The position numbers were made by a program, and so were the translations under genes. Under the pieces are notes generated by a model, which worked only from the letters and a program-made list of their open reading frames with translations, was not told the DNA's origin and did not search any database. DNA of 21,615 bases from RSA11 sp965652565. GTDB lineage: Bacteria; Actinomycetota; Thermoleophilia; Solirubrobacterales; 70-9. The stretch lies in contig CBFGWL010000052.1 in NCBI GenBank assembly GCA_965652565.1, positions 1 to 21,615 of the forward strand, given 5' to 3'. Position 1 is the stretch's first letter. The number at the start of each line of letters is the position of its first letter. Below, piece after piece: positions 14,408 through 21,615 of this stretch.

Positions 14408-16504
14408 ATGCTGGACCGGCTCGCCCGGTTGGTAAGCGCGCACCCCAAGCGCGTGCTCAACCTCGGCGTCGCGGCGTTCGTCGTCGCTGGAGTGCTGGGC
14501 GCCGGCGTCGCGGACCGGCTCGCCCCCTACGGCGCGGACGACCCCGACACCGAGAGCGTGATCGCCAACGAGCGCCTCGAGGAGGCGGGCTATCAGGAGA
14601 TGGGCGTGCTCGTGCTGGTCGAGGACGTCGACGTGCGTACGCCCGCTGGCGCGCGCGCCGTCGAGGAGGTTGCCGCCGAGGTCCGCGACGTCGATGGCGT
14701 GGGCGAGGTCGTCGGCTACGCGCAGACCCGCGACGAGGCGTTCGTCGCGCGCACGGGCGACGCCACGTACCTGGGGATATTCACCGAGGGCGCGGGCGAC
14801 GAGGGCGAGGACACCGCGAAACGAGTCGCCGAGGCGCTCGAAGGGCGCGAGAACGTGCTCGTCGGCGGCTCCTCCCTTGCCCAGGCGCAGGTAGGCGAGA
14901 AGGTCGAATCGGACCTGCGACGCGCGGAGATCTTCGCCTTCCCGATCCTGTTCCTGCTCTCGCTGCTCTTCTTCCGCAGCCTCGTCGCCGCGTTGCTGCC
15001 GCTCATGGTCGGCGGGCTGGCGATCGTGGGCTCGTTCTTCCTCTTGCGCGTCGCGGACGAGTTCAGCGACGTCTCGATCTTCGCCCTCAACCTGATCACA
15101 GGCCTCGGTCTCGGCCTCGCCATCGACTACAGCCTGTTCATCGTCTCGCGCTACCGCGAGGAGCTCGCACGCGTCGGACCGGGGCCGGAGGCGCTACGGC
15201 GCACGATGACCACCGCGGGCCGCACGGTCCTGTTCTCGTCGATCACGGTCGCGGGCGCCGTCGCCTCCCTGATGGTCTTCCCGCAGCGCTTCCTCTACTC
15301 AATGGGCATCGGCGGCTTGGGGGTGGCCCTGCTCTCCGCCGCGATCGCGCTGATCATCCTGCCCGCCGTGCTGGCGTTGCTGGGCCCGCGCGTCAACGCG
15401 CTAGCGCCACGGGTGCTCCAGCGGCGCGCCGAGCGCGACGCACGGCCCCTGGAGGAGGGCTTTTGGTACCGGCTCTCGCGGTTCGTGATGCGCCGCCCGG
15501 GCCGAGTCGCGATCGCGAGCGCCTCGCTGCTGATCGTCCTGGGCATCCCGTTCCTGAGCATCAACTTCACGTCCGTTGACGCCCAGGTCCTCCCCACCTC
15601 CGCGAGCGCCCGTCAGGTCGACGATCGCATCCGCGCCGACTTCCCGCCCTATCGCGACACACCCGTCGAGCTCTTCGTGGAGGGCGATCGCGCTGCCGCC
15701 CAGCGGGTCGTGGAGCGGGCAGCGGCGCTGGAGGGAGTCGCGGAGGCTCAGCCGCCCATACGGCTTCAGGATGGCAACCACGCCGTGCGGCTCATCGCCG
15801 ACGCCCCGCCGCTCAGCGATCGCGCCCAGGATCTAGTCCGGGAGCTGCGGGCCCCCGATGACGAGGTGCTCGTCACCGGCTTCACTGCCGGCTACATCGA
15901 CCTCAAGGAGAGCCTCGGCGACCACCTGCCGCTCGTGTTCGCCCTGATCGCCGCCGTGACGCTGATCGTCCTGTTCGCGATGACGGGCTCGGTGATCCTG
16001 CCGCTCAAGCAACTGGTTATGAACCTGCTCGCGCTGAGCGCGGTGTTCGGGATCCTGGTCTTCATCTTCCAGGACGGCCGCTTGGAGGGCCTGCTCGGCT
16101 ACACCAGCCAGGGCGGCTTGGAGGCAACCCAGCCATTGCTGCTCTTCGCCGTCGCGTTCGGGCTCGCGACCGACTACGGCGTGTTCCTGCTCTCGCGGAT
16201 CAAGGAGGCCCGCGACGGCGGGATGGACAACACGGAGGCGGTGGCGACCGGGCTGGAGCGCACAGGGCGGATCGTCACCGCGGCGGCGCTGCTCTTCGCG
16301 GTCGCGATCGGCGCCTTCGTGACGTCGGAGATCATCTTCATCAAGGAGCTCGGCGTGGGCACAGCGCTCGCGGTGCTGATCGACGCGACGATCGTGCGCG
16401 CGCTGCTCGTCCCGTCGCTGATGGCGATGCTGGGGAAGTGGAACTGGTGGGCGCCCGCGCCGCTCAAGAGGCTCCACGCGCGGCTGGGTTGGAGCGAGGC
16501 GTAG
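14408..16504 (+). CDS. MMPL-family RND transporter
   Basis: This inner-membrane exporter of 698 residues has the MMPL layout: one N-terminal helix, an extracytoplasmic porter domain (about 40-175), five helices, a second porter domain (about 390-500) and five more helices. The proton-relay Asp-Tyr pairs typical of MmpL3-like proteins are present, AIDYSLF with Asp240 and ATDYGVF with Asp589. Known members export lipids or hydrophobic compounds using the proton gradient; the cargo here is unknown. GAGGG lies 9 nt before the ATG at 14408; a TTG one codon earlier is less likely. It is transcribed alone, opposite to lysC and recR, between two gene blocks that are adjacent in many actinobacteria. 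Confidence 0.9.
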   Translation: MLDRLARLVSAHPKRVLNLGVAAFVVAGVLGAGVADRLAPYGADDPDTESVIANERLEEAGYQEMGVLVLVEDVDVRTPAGARAVEEVAAEVRDVDGVGEVVGYAQTRDEAFVARTGDATYLGIFTEGAGDEGEDTAKRVAEALEGRENVLVGGSSLAQAQVGEKVESDLRRAEIFAFPILFLLSLLFFRSLVAALLPLMVGGLAIVGSFFLLRVADEFSDVSIFALNLITGLGLGLAIDYSLFIVSRYREELARVGPGPEALRRTMTTAGRTVLFSSITVAGAVASLMVFPQRFLYSMGIGGLGVALLSAAIALIILPAVLALLGPRVNALAPRVLQRRAERDARPLEEGFWYRLSRFVMRRPGRVAIASASLLIVLGIPFLSINFTSVDAQVLPTSASARQVDDRIRADFPPYRDTPVELFVEGDRAAAQRVVERAAALEGVAEAQPPIRLQDGNHAVRLIADAPPLSDRAQDLVRELRAPDDEVLVTGFTAGYIDLKESLGDHLPLVFALIAAVTLIVLFAMTGSVILPLKQLVMNLLALSAVFGILVFIFQDGRLEGLLGYTSQGGLEATQPLLLFAVAFGLATDYGVFLLSRIKEARDGGMDNTEAVATGLERTGRIVTAAALLFAVAIGAFVTSEIIFIKELGVGTALAVLIDATIVRALLVPSLMAMLGKWNWWAPAPLKRLHARLGWSEA

Positions 16505-16509
16505 GTCGC

Positions 16510-16532
16510 CAGTCGCCGGTTTCGGCCGACTG
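16510..16532. terminator. Hairpin in the MMPL-recR convergent region
   Basis: CAGTCG (16510-16515) pairs with CGACTG (16527-16532), and the stem continues with CCG/CGG after one bulged base around a GTTT loop. It begins 6 nt after the MMPL stop. A second copy of the arm, GGCGACTGG, lies near 16624-16634 in inverted orientation. The 133-bp gap holds no ORF that I can support. Confidence 0.45.
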
Positions 16533-16637
16533 AGGTTGCTGGACCTCCAGCGCGCACGTTCAGCACCCGTAGGCGAAGGGCGACGACGGGGACCGGACGA
16601 GCGGCTTCGGGCCGCCGGCCGGCTGGCGACTGGGCGG

Positions 16638-17234
16638 CTAGCCGCTCACGGCTCGCCGGCCCGCGAACGCGCGGCCGAGCGTGACCTCGTCGGCGTGCTC
16701 GAGGTCGGCGCCCACGGGCAGCCCGCTGGCGAGCCGCGTGACGGTCGTCTTGTCGCGCAGGAGCTCCGCGATGTGGATCGCGGTGGCCTCGCCGGTGGTC
16801 GTCGGGTTGGTGGCGAGCACCACCTCACCGACGTCGTTTGCCTCGACGCGCCGGACGAGCTCGTCGATCCGCAGGTCCTCGGGGTCGATCCCGTCGATCG
16901 GTGAGAGCGCGCCGCCGAGCACGTGATAGAGGCCGCGGTACTCGTGCGTGCGTTCGATCGGGATCACGTCCTGGGGCTCCTCCACGACGCAGATCACGCT
17001 GCGGTCGCGGCGCTCGTCCTCGCAGATCCGGCAGCGCGGCCCCTCGGCGAGGTTGAAGCACTCCTCGCACAGCCCGACGTTCGCCTTCACGTCGCGTACC
17101 GCGTCCGCGAGCGCGAGCGCGTCCTCTTCCGAGGAGCGCAGGATGTGGAAAGCGAGCCGCTGGGCGGTCCGCTGGCCGATGCCGGGGAGCTTGGCGAGCT
17201 CCGCGATCAGACGCTGGACTGGCTGCGCGTACAA
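16638..17234 (-). CDS. recR: Recombination protein RecR
   Basis: RecR acts with RecF and RecO to load RecA at gaps in DNA. The 198 residues have the standard layout: an N-terminal helix-hairpin-helix (KLPGIGQRTAQRLAFHIL, 15-32), a zinc site with Cys56, Cys59, Cys68 and Cys71, a Toprim domain from about 79, and a C-terminal Walker-like region. The start is TTG at 17234, because YAQPVQRLI matches the beginning of the family exactly. It lies 8 nt after the ybaB stop with a weak AGGG before it. It is the third gene of a dnaX-ybaB-recR operon. Confidence 0.95.
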   Translation of the reverse strand: MYAQPVQRLIAELAKLPGIGQRTAQRLAFHILRSSEEDALALADAVRDVKANVGLCEECFNLAEGPRCRICEDERRDRSVICVVEEPQDVIPIERTHEYRGLYHVLGGALSPIDGIDPEDLRIDELVRRVEANDVGEVVLATNPTTTGEATAIHIAELLRDKTTVTRLASGLPVGADLEHADEVTLGRAFAGRRAVSG

Positions 17235-17242
17235 GCGCCCTG

Positions 17243-17602
17243 CTACATCCCCGGGAGGCCGAGGCCGCCCAGACCGCCGCCACCGAGGCCGCCGGCGACG
17301 CCGCCGAGCTTCTGCGACGCGAGATCCTGCGCAGCGCGCAGGCCCTCGTTCACGGCTGCGACGACCATGTCCTGGAGCAGTTCCGGGTCCTCCGGGTCGA
17401 TCGCCTCCGGATCGATGGTGAGCTCGAGCAGGCGCAGATCGCCGCTCATCTTCACCTTCACCATCCCACCGCCGGCGCTCGCGTCGACGACTTCGTCCTT
17501 GAGCTTCTCCTGGGCCTCGGCCATGTCGGCCTGGACCTGCTGGAGCTGCTTCATCATCGAGTTCAGGTCGAACCCGCCGGGCCCGCCTCGGGGTCTACTC
17601 AC
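17243..17602 (-). CDS. ybaB: YbaB/EbfC nucleoid-associated protein
   Basis: This 119-residue DNA-binding protein of the YbaB/EbfC family forms dimers that coat DNA. The sequence shows the typical order: an N-terminal helix FDLNSMMKQLQQVQADMAEA, a central sheet GGGMVKVKMSGDLRLLELTI with DPEAIDPEDPELLQDMVVAA, and then a C-terminal helix. A glycine-rich tail (about 98-119) is probably flexible. The GTG start at 17602 overlaps the dnaX stop by 4 nt (GTGA), showing translational coupling. recR follows 8 nt later. This gene order is conserved widely in bacteria, which supports the call. Confidence 0.93.
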   Translation of the reverse strand: MSRPRGGPGGFDLNSMMKQLQQVQADMAEAQEKLKDEVVDASAGGGMVKVKMSGDLRLLELTIDPEAIDPEDPELLQDMVVAAVNEGLRAAQDLASQKLGGVAGGLGGGGLGGLGLPGM

Positions 17603-19644
17603 GCTTCCTCCTCGTCTTGCTGAGAGTCTTCGTCGAGGATCTCCTCCGCGTCGAACTCCGCCTTGAGCCGCGCGATGAGCTCCTCCTCGTCCATTGCGCC
17701 CGCCTCATCCGAGTCCGGGCCGGGCGCGTCCTCGCCGTCGAGGATCGCGCATACGGGCTTGAGCTTGGCGCCGACGATCGCGCGCACCGCCGCCACGATG
17801 CGCTCGCGCCCGTCGGGGGTCTCGGCCTTGCGCTTGTTGAAGGCCGCGCTCGGTGGAAAGCCGATCTCGATCACGCCCTGCTCCGCGTCGATCCCGATCG
17901 GTCGCCCGGCAGAGAGCGCGTGCGCGAGCAGCTCGGAGCCGCCCTCGCGCACCTGATCGAGGATCGCCGGCCACAGGCCCACCAAGCCGTCGAGGTCGGG
18001 CACCTCGGCCACCGCGGTCGCCGCGCTCGGCTCACTGCCCTCCTCCGTGGCGGCGGGGGCGTCCGCGCTGCCGCCCGGGGGCTCGCTGCGCTCATCCGCC
18101 GCCGCGGGCGTGGGCTGCGGCGAAGCCGGCGACTTGGGGGCGGCGGCGGGCTGCGGGGCGGTGGAAGCGGGCTGCGGGCTGGCGGCCGCGGCCGGGCTGG
18201 GCCCCGGTGAAGGGTGGGCGTCGGCGGATGGCTGGGTCCGCGGCGCGGGCGCGGGGGGATCCGGCGGCGTCTTCGGAGCCGGCGGTGCCTGCGGGGTCGA
18301 CGGTCCTTCCGCGGCCGGCGACTGCGAGGCCGGTGCCTCGGCGGAGGGTCTGGGCGGCTCGGGCGACGCCTGCGCCTGTGGGCGGGCGGGCGGCTGGTCC
18401 GCCGGAGCGGGCTCGGTCTGTGGGGCGGCGCTCGACGGCTGCGAGGCCTCGCCGGCCGTGCCGCCGTTGCCGGCGGCGGGCAGGGCGCCGCCGCCGGCCA
18501 GCGCCGCCTCGATCCGCTCGAGCCGCTGCGCGAAGGCTTCGCGCGAGGGGTCGAGCTGCGGCCGCGCGGCACGCAGGAGGGCGAGCTCGAGCGTCATGCG
18601 CGGCTCGTCGCCCTCGCGGATCGCGCTCAGGGCCGCGGCGATCGCGTCGATCGCGCGGCCGAGGCCCAGGTCGGTGAACGAATCGGCCTGCGAGCGCATG
18701 CGCTCCGGGTCGGCGGCGGCTAGGCCTCGCTCCCCGACGTCCTCGCCGGCGGCACGGATGACGAGCAGCTGGCGCAGGTGCGCGAGCAGATCGCGGCCGA
18801 ACTGCGCGGCGTCGCGGCCCGAACGCGCCAGGCGCTCGCTGACCTCGAGCGTGGCGCGCCCGTCGCCGCGCGCGATCGCGTCGGCGGCGGCGAGCAGGAG
18901 CTCGGAGTCGGCGACGCCGAGCACGGTCAGCACGTCGTCGGTCTCGATGCGCTTGCCGCCGTAGGAGACGAGCTGATCGAGCGTGCCGAGCGCGTCGCGG
19001 AAGCTGCCGGAGGCGCCGCGCGCGAGCGCGGCGATCGCGCCGTCGGCGATTTCGATCGACTCGGCTTGCGCGACGCGGCGCACGACTTCGGCGATCTGCT
19101 CGGGGGTCGGCCGCTGGAAGTCGAAACGCTGGCAGCGGTCGACGATCGTCGGCATGACTTTGTGGGCCTCGGTCGTGGCGAGCACGAAGACCGTGTTGGG
19201 GGGCGGCTCCTCGAGCGTCTTGAGGAACGCGTTCCAGGCCTCGCGCGTGAGCATGTGGGCCTCGTCGAGGATGTACACCTTCCACTTGCCGCCCGCCGGG
19301 GCGAAGCCGACGCGCTCGCGCAGCTCGCGGATGTCGTCTACGGAGCGGTTCGAGGCGGCGTCCATCTCGATCACGTCCATGGACGTGCCGGCCGCGATCG
19401 AGCGGCAGGACTCGCACTCCCCGCAGGGGTGCAGGGTCGGGCCTTTCACGCAGTTGAGCGAGCGCGCGAGGATCTTGGCGAGCGACGTCTTCCCGGTGCC
19501 GCGCGAGCCGACGAACAGGTAGGCGTGGTGCACGCGATCGCGCTCGATCGCGTTCGAGAGCGTGCGAACGACATGTTCCTGGCCAACGACCTGGTCGAAC
19601 GCCTGAGGCCGGTGCCGGCGGTACAGGGACTGCGCGGGCGCCAC
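17599..19644 (-). CDS. dnaX: DNA polymerase III subunit gamma/tau
   Basis: DnaX is the motor of the clamp loader that puts the sliding clamp on DNA. The AAA+ domain (1 to about 240) has Walker A GSRGTGKTS (46-54), a zinc site with Cys65, Cys74, Cys77 and Cys80, the Walker B-like ILDEAH (125-130), sensor 1 in VLATTEAH (154-161) and DRCQRF (169-174). The oligomerisation domain ends near 380. A long Pro/Ala/Ser-rich linker (about 385-555) leads to a tau-type C-terminal domain and an acidic end. Total length is 681 residues. The GTG start at 19644 gives the usual N-terminus SLYRRHRPQAFDQVVGQ; TAGACT lies 8 nt before it and there is no Shine-Dalgarno. I see no A-rich slippery site for a shorter gamma form. 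Confidence 0.96.
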   Translation of the reverse strand: MAPAQSLYRRHRPQAFDQVVGQEHVVRTLSNAIERDRVHHAYLFVGSRGTGKTSLAKILARSLNCVKGPTLHPCGECESCRSIAAGTSMDVIEMDAASNRSVDDIRELRERVGFAPAGGKWKVYILDEAHMLTREAWNAFLKTLEEPPPNTVFVLATTEAHKVMPTIVDRCQRFDFQRPTPEQIAEVVRRVAQAESIEIADGAIAALARGASGSFRDALGTLDQLVSYGGKRIETDDVLTVLGVADSELLLAAADAIARGDGRATLEVSERLARSGRDAAQFGRDLLAHLRQLLVIRAAGEDVGERGLAAADPERMRSQADSFTDLGLGRAIDAIAAALSAIREGDEPRMTLELALLRAARPQLDPSREAFAQRLERIEAALAGGGALPAAGNGGTAGEASQPSSAAPQTEPAPADQPPARPQAQASPEPPRPSAEAPASQSPAAEGPSTPQAPPAPKTPPDPPAPAPRTQPSADAHPSPGPSPAAAASPQPASTAPQPAAAPKSPASPQPTPAAADERSEPPGGSADAPAATEEGSEPSAATAVAEVPDLDGLVGLWPAILDQVREGGSELLAHALSAGRPIGIDAEQGVIEIGFPPSAAFNKRKAETPDGRERIVAAVRAIVGAKLKPVCAILDGEDAPGPDSDEAGAMDEEELIARLKAEFDAEEILDEDSQQDEEEA

Positions 19645-19652
19645 GGTGGGCG

Positions 19653-19658
19653 AGTCTA
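19653..19658 (-). promoter_or_regulatory. -10-like box before dnaX
   Basis: TAGACT on the minus strand lies exactly 8 nt before the GTG start at 19644, and no Shine-Dalgarno is present. The same hexamer with the same spacing precedes the SARP gene. Confidence 0.5.
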
Positions 19659-19730
19659 CCGGCGCGACCAGGACGCTCCGGACGCTCGCGCGAGCACTGT
19701 TCGCGCCCGCTCGGCACAGGGCGCAGCCCG

Positions 19731-19760
19731 CCCGTCAGCGTCCCCCCGAACGCTGACGGG
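19731..19760. other. Perfect 11-bp hairpin in the 268-bp dnaX-SARP gap
   Basis: CCCGTCAGCGT (19731-19741) pairs perfectly with ACGCTGACGGG (19750-19760) over an 8-nt loop. It lies about 150 nt past the SARP gene stop and about 85 nt upstream of dnaX, both on the minus strand. No T-tract follows, so it could be a factor-assisted terminator, a protein site or part of a small RNA. The rest of 19645-19912 shows no gene I can support. Confidence 0.45.
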
Positions 19761-19912
19761 ACGAGCGCGCTGATGTCACAACCGCCGTGACGAGCGCTAT
19801 CGCGAGCGCGTCCCCCGGCGCGCTCCACGTACGCGGGCACGGCGGATCGTGATCACGACATCTGGACGCTAGTCCCCGCCTGTTGCAGAACTGTTGCGTT
19901 GCGGGCAGGCGC

Positions 19913-21253
19913 CTAGAAAGCGGGGCCGTAGAGGAAGTTCCCGGCCACCTCGGGATCATTCGACAGAAAGAACTCCTTGACCAGCTGCACGACGTCATCC
20001 TCACTCAGAAAGCCGTCGCCGTCGCCGTCGAGGCGCTCGAAGTTGGCACGCGCGTCGAAGCGCAGGCGCCAGGCGCCGACCCAGCGCTCGTACTCGTCGG
20101 CGTCGAGGCGCCCATCGCCGTTCGAGTCCATGACGGCGAACGTGCGCGCGGCCGACTCCTTCAACCGGCGCAGCTCGGCGCCGCCGCCCTCCTGCGCGTC
20201 GTGCGTGATCGCGGCGAGCACGGCGCCCCAGAAGCGCAGCCACTGCTCGAGCGATGCCGACCGCTCCTCCGCGGCGGGCTGCACGCCTGCCCACCACCCC
20301 TTGATGTCGGCCTCGGTGGCTGCGGCGAGCTGCGGGTCGCGCGCCGCGAGCGTCGCGAGACGCTCGGCGTGCTGGTGAAAGCTGTCCGCCTCCAACCGTC
20401 CGTCGCCGTCGGCATCGAGCGCGCGGAAGAGGTACTCGAGCTTGCGGCGCTGCAGCGGGCCCAGCTCGAACGGCGGCGGCACGGCGCGCGGTGGGGGCTC
20501 GCGCACCGCCTCTGCCTCGCTGACGATCTGCGCGTGCAGCGCGCGCAGCTCCGCTCCCGGGGTGATGCCGAGCTGGTCGCGCAGGCGCTCGCGCGTGCGC
20601 TCGTAGACCTCGAGCGCCGCGGTCGGGGTCCCCGCGCGGACCAGCGCCGTCATCGTGAGCAGGGCGAGTCGCTGGCGCAGCGGGTGCTCAGCGGCGGCGC
20701 GGGTGAGCACCGGGAGGATCTCGTCGAGGCGCTCAGAGGCGAGGGCCGCCTCGGCGCGGTCTTCGATCACGCCGAGGCGTTCCTCGTCGAGCAATCGGGC
20801 CTCGAGCGCCGGAGCGCCGCTCTCGCGCGCATCGGCAAGGGCCCGATCGCCGCGCCACCAGGCGAGCGCCGCGCCGAACGCCGCCTGCGCGGCGGCGAAA
20901 TCGCCCGCGCGCAGAAGGTCTCGCCCGGCAGCGGCGTGGGCGCGAAAGCGCTCGCAGTCGACCTCGACGGTGCCCGCCAGCGCGTAGCCGGCGTCGACGC
21001 GGATCAGCGCGTCCGGGGCGCCCGCGTCGCTGAAAGCGCGGCGCAGCCGAGAGACCTGGGCGTGCAGGCTGCGGCGCGCACTCGGCGGTGGCTCCTCGCC
21101 CCACAGGTCCTCGACCAGCTGCTCCGCCCCCACGGGGGCGCCGCGCGCGAGCGCGAGCGAAGCGACGAGCCGGCGCTGCTGGGATCCGTTGAGAGCGACC
21201 GGCTCGCCGGCGTGGACGATCACCGGCCCGAGGAGCCCGACGCGGAGCATCAT
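19913..21253 (-). CDS. SARP-type transcription factor fused to a calerythrin-like EF-hand domain
   Basis: The 446 residues have three parts. A winged-helix OmpR/SARP DNA-binding domain (1 to about 95) includes LNGSQQRRLVASLAL and SARRSLHAQVSRLRRAF. A BTAD helical domain (about 98-245) includes VDCERFRAH and LERLRDQLGITPG-type motifs. After a proline-rich hinge (253-262) comes a 184-residue EF-hand domain, the full size of calerythrin/CabD-type calcium proteins, ending in NFLYGPAF. Loop D280-S291 lacks the usual acidic residue at position 12. Loops D376-E387 and D409-D420 are canonical, and the expected second hand (around 330-365) is degenerate. The role is inferred as calcium-modulated transcription. 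TAGACT lies 8 nt before the ATG, with no Shine-Dalgarno. It is divergent from the small L7/L12-like gene. Confidence 0.88.
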   Translation of the reverse strand: MMLRVGLLGPVIVHAGEPVALNGSQQRRLVASLALARGAPVGAEQLVEDLWGEEPPPSARRSLHAQVSRLRRAFSDAGAPDALIRVDAGYALAGTVEVDCERFRAHAAAGRDLLRAGDFAAAQAAFGAALAWWRGDRALADARESGAPALEARLLDEERLGVIEDRAEAALASERLDEILPVLTRAAAEHPLRQRLALLTMTALVRAGTPTAALEVYERTRERLRDQLGITPGAELRALHAQIVSEAEAVREPPPRAVPPPFELGPLQRRKLEYLFRALDADGDGRLEADSFHQHAERLATLAARDPQLAAATEADIKGWWAGVQPAAEERSASLEQWLRFWGAVLAAITHDAQEGGGAELRRLKESAARTFAVMDSNGDGRLDADEYERWVGAWRLRFDARANFERLDGDGDGFLSEDDVVQLVKEFFLSNDPEVAGNFLYGPAF

Positions 21254-21261
21254 CGCGGCCG

Positions 21262-21267
21262 AGTCTA
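21262..21267 (-). promoter_or_regulatory. -10-like box before the SARP-EF-hand gene
   Basis: TAGACT on the minus strand is 8 nt before the ATG at 21253, as in dnaX. No Shine-Dalgarno is seen. It also lies in the 90-bp divergent region shared with the gene at 21344. Confidence 0.45.
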
Positions 21268-21331
21268 AATCTCAGGACGGGTGCACGGGAGCGGTTTGCG
21301 GCCGCCCTGCGCGTGCCGCGCCGCGAAAACG

Positions 21332-21337
21332 TACGAT
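21332..21337 (+). promoter_or_regulatory. -10-like box before the L7/L12-like gene
   Basis: TACGAT lies 6 nt before the GTG at 21344, with no Shine-Dalgarno, as expected for a leaderless transcript. Confidence 0.45.
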
Positions 21338-21343
21338 CGCCCC

Positions 21344-21598
21344 GTGAACGACGAGAGCCTCGAGACGCGCGTCGCGGAGCTCGAGCGAAAGGTCGCCGAG
21401 CTCTACCGGCGGATCGGCGAGAACGAGCCCGGCTTCGACCGCGACGCAGCGGCCGCGGACCCGCGCATCCTCGAAGCCCTGCGCGCGGGGAAGGAGATCC
21501 AGGCGATCAAGCTCTACCGCGAGCTCACGGACGCGGGACTGGCCGAGGCGAAGCGCGCGATCGAGGAGCTGGCGCGGTTTCACAAGCCGCTGGGGTGA
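21344..21598 (+). CDS. Small coiled-coil protein with L7/L12-CTD-like segment
   Basis: From the GTG at 21344 this encodes 84 residues. The N-terminal part has heptad-like leucine/valine spacing (LETRVAELERKVAELYRRIG), suggesting a short dimeric coiled coil. The C-terminal part, with RAGKEIQAIKLYRELTD followed by LAEAKRAIEELA, resembles the helix-turn-helix half of the ribosomal L7/L12 C-terminal domain. It lacks the ribosome-anchoring N-domain, so it is not rplL. The frame is open upstream to 21281, but that part crosses the divergent promoter. Proteins like this are common in actinobacteria and have no assigned role. It is divergent from the SARP-EF-hand gene. A related 51-residue protein lies at 9402-9557. 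Confidence 0.78.
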   Translation: MNDESLETRVAELERKVAELYRRIGENEPGFDRDAAAADPRILEALRAGKEIQAIKLYRELTDAGLAEAKRAIEELARFHKPLG

Positions 21599-21615
21599 GC
21601 GGGCGCCGGGCGGCG

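Noticed and set aside
14249..14443. Longer lysC reading frame
   Set aside because: The extra 65 residues have no aspartokinase similarity and would cross the divergent MMPL start.
17599..19644. Programmed frameshift in dnaX producing a gamma form
   Set aside because: No A-rich slippery heptamer was seen. The long Pro/Ala/Ser linker is normal for GC-rich actinobacteria.
19645..19912. SRP RNA or tRNA gene near dnaX
   Set aside because: Such genes can lie here in other bacteria, but no conserved SRP loop and no tRNA T-arm motif was found. Only a hairpin is present.

Overview
The window comes from a very GC-rich actinobacterium. Support comes from the dnaX-ybaB-recR and lysC-asd gene groups, GTG/TTG starts, many starts without a Shine-Dalgarno site, SigB/SigF-type promoter boxes, a SARP regulator and a large ATP-binding LuxR regulator. 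An anchor-less (type E-like) succinate:quinone reductase and several small L7/L12-like proteins suggest a deep lineage such as Thermoleophilia/Solirubrobacterales. That placement is inference. No rRNA, tRNA, insertion sequence or CRISPR array was seen.

Layout. (1) 29-348: six 60-bp repeat units in exact register, each with two arms in inverted orientation, then two small hairpins. (2) 438-4416 (+): sdhA-sdhB-sdhE, a non-classical succinate dehydrogenase/fumarate reductase, closed by a strong hairpin. (3) 4507-6381 (-): an FAD-linked oxidase and a cupin protein behind a SigB/SigF-like promoter, divergent from a roughly 940-residue LuxR-family ATPase regulator (6511-9333, +). (4) 9402-11366 (+): a 51-residue L7/L12-like protein, an ArsB/NhaD-type ion transporter and a CBS-domain partner. 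(5) 11421-14248 (-): lysC-asd (aspartate pathway), then a DUF4333-like lipoprotein with its own SigB/SigF-like promoter. (6) 14408-16504 (+): an MMPL/RND transporter placed between lysC and recR. (7) 16638-19644 (-): dnaX-ybaB-recR. (8) 19913-21253 (-): a SARP-type transcription factor fused to a complete calerythrin-like EF-hand domain, divergent from an 84-residue L7/L12-CTD-like protein (21344-21598, +).

The main items of interest are: the SARP-EF-hand fusion, a candidate calcium-responsive transcription factor; the 60-bp array, in which opposing arms change together; a 39-bp promoter element shared at 31 of 39 positions by two unlinked genes, both fitting GTTW-N14-GGGTMK; a recurrent -10-like box 6-9 nt before GTG/ATG starts, suggesting leaderless mRNAs; and an internal start inside lysC with its own Shine-Dalgarno. 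The metabolic genes are conventional: the Sdh proteins feed electrons from succinate into the quinone pool, LysC and Asd perform the first two steps from aspartate towards lysine, threonine and methionine, and DnaX, YbaB and RecR act in replication and repair.
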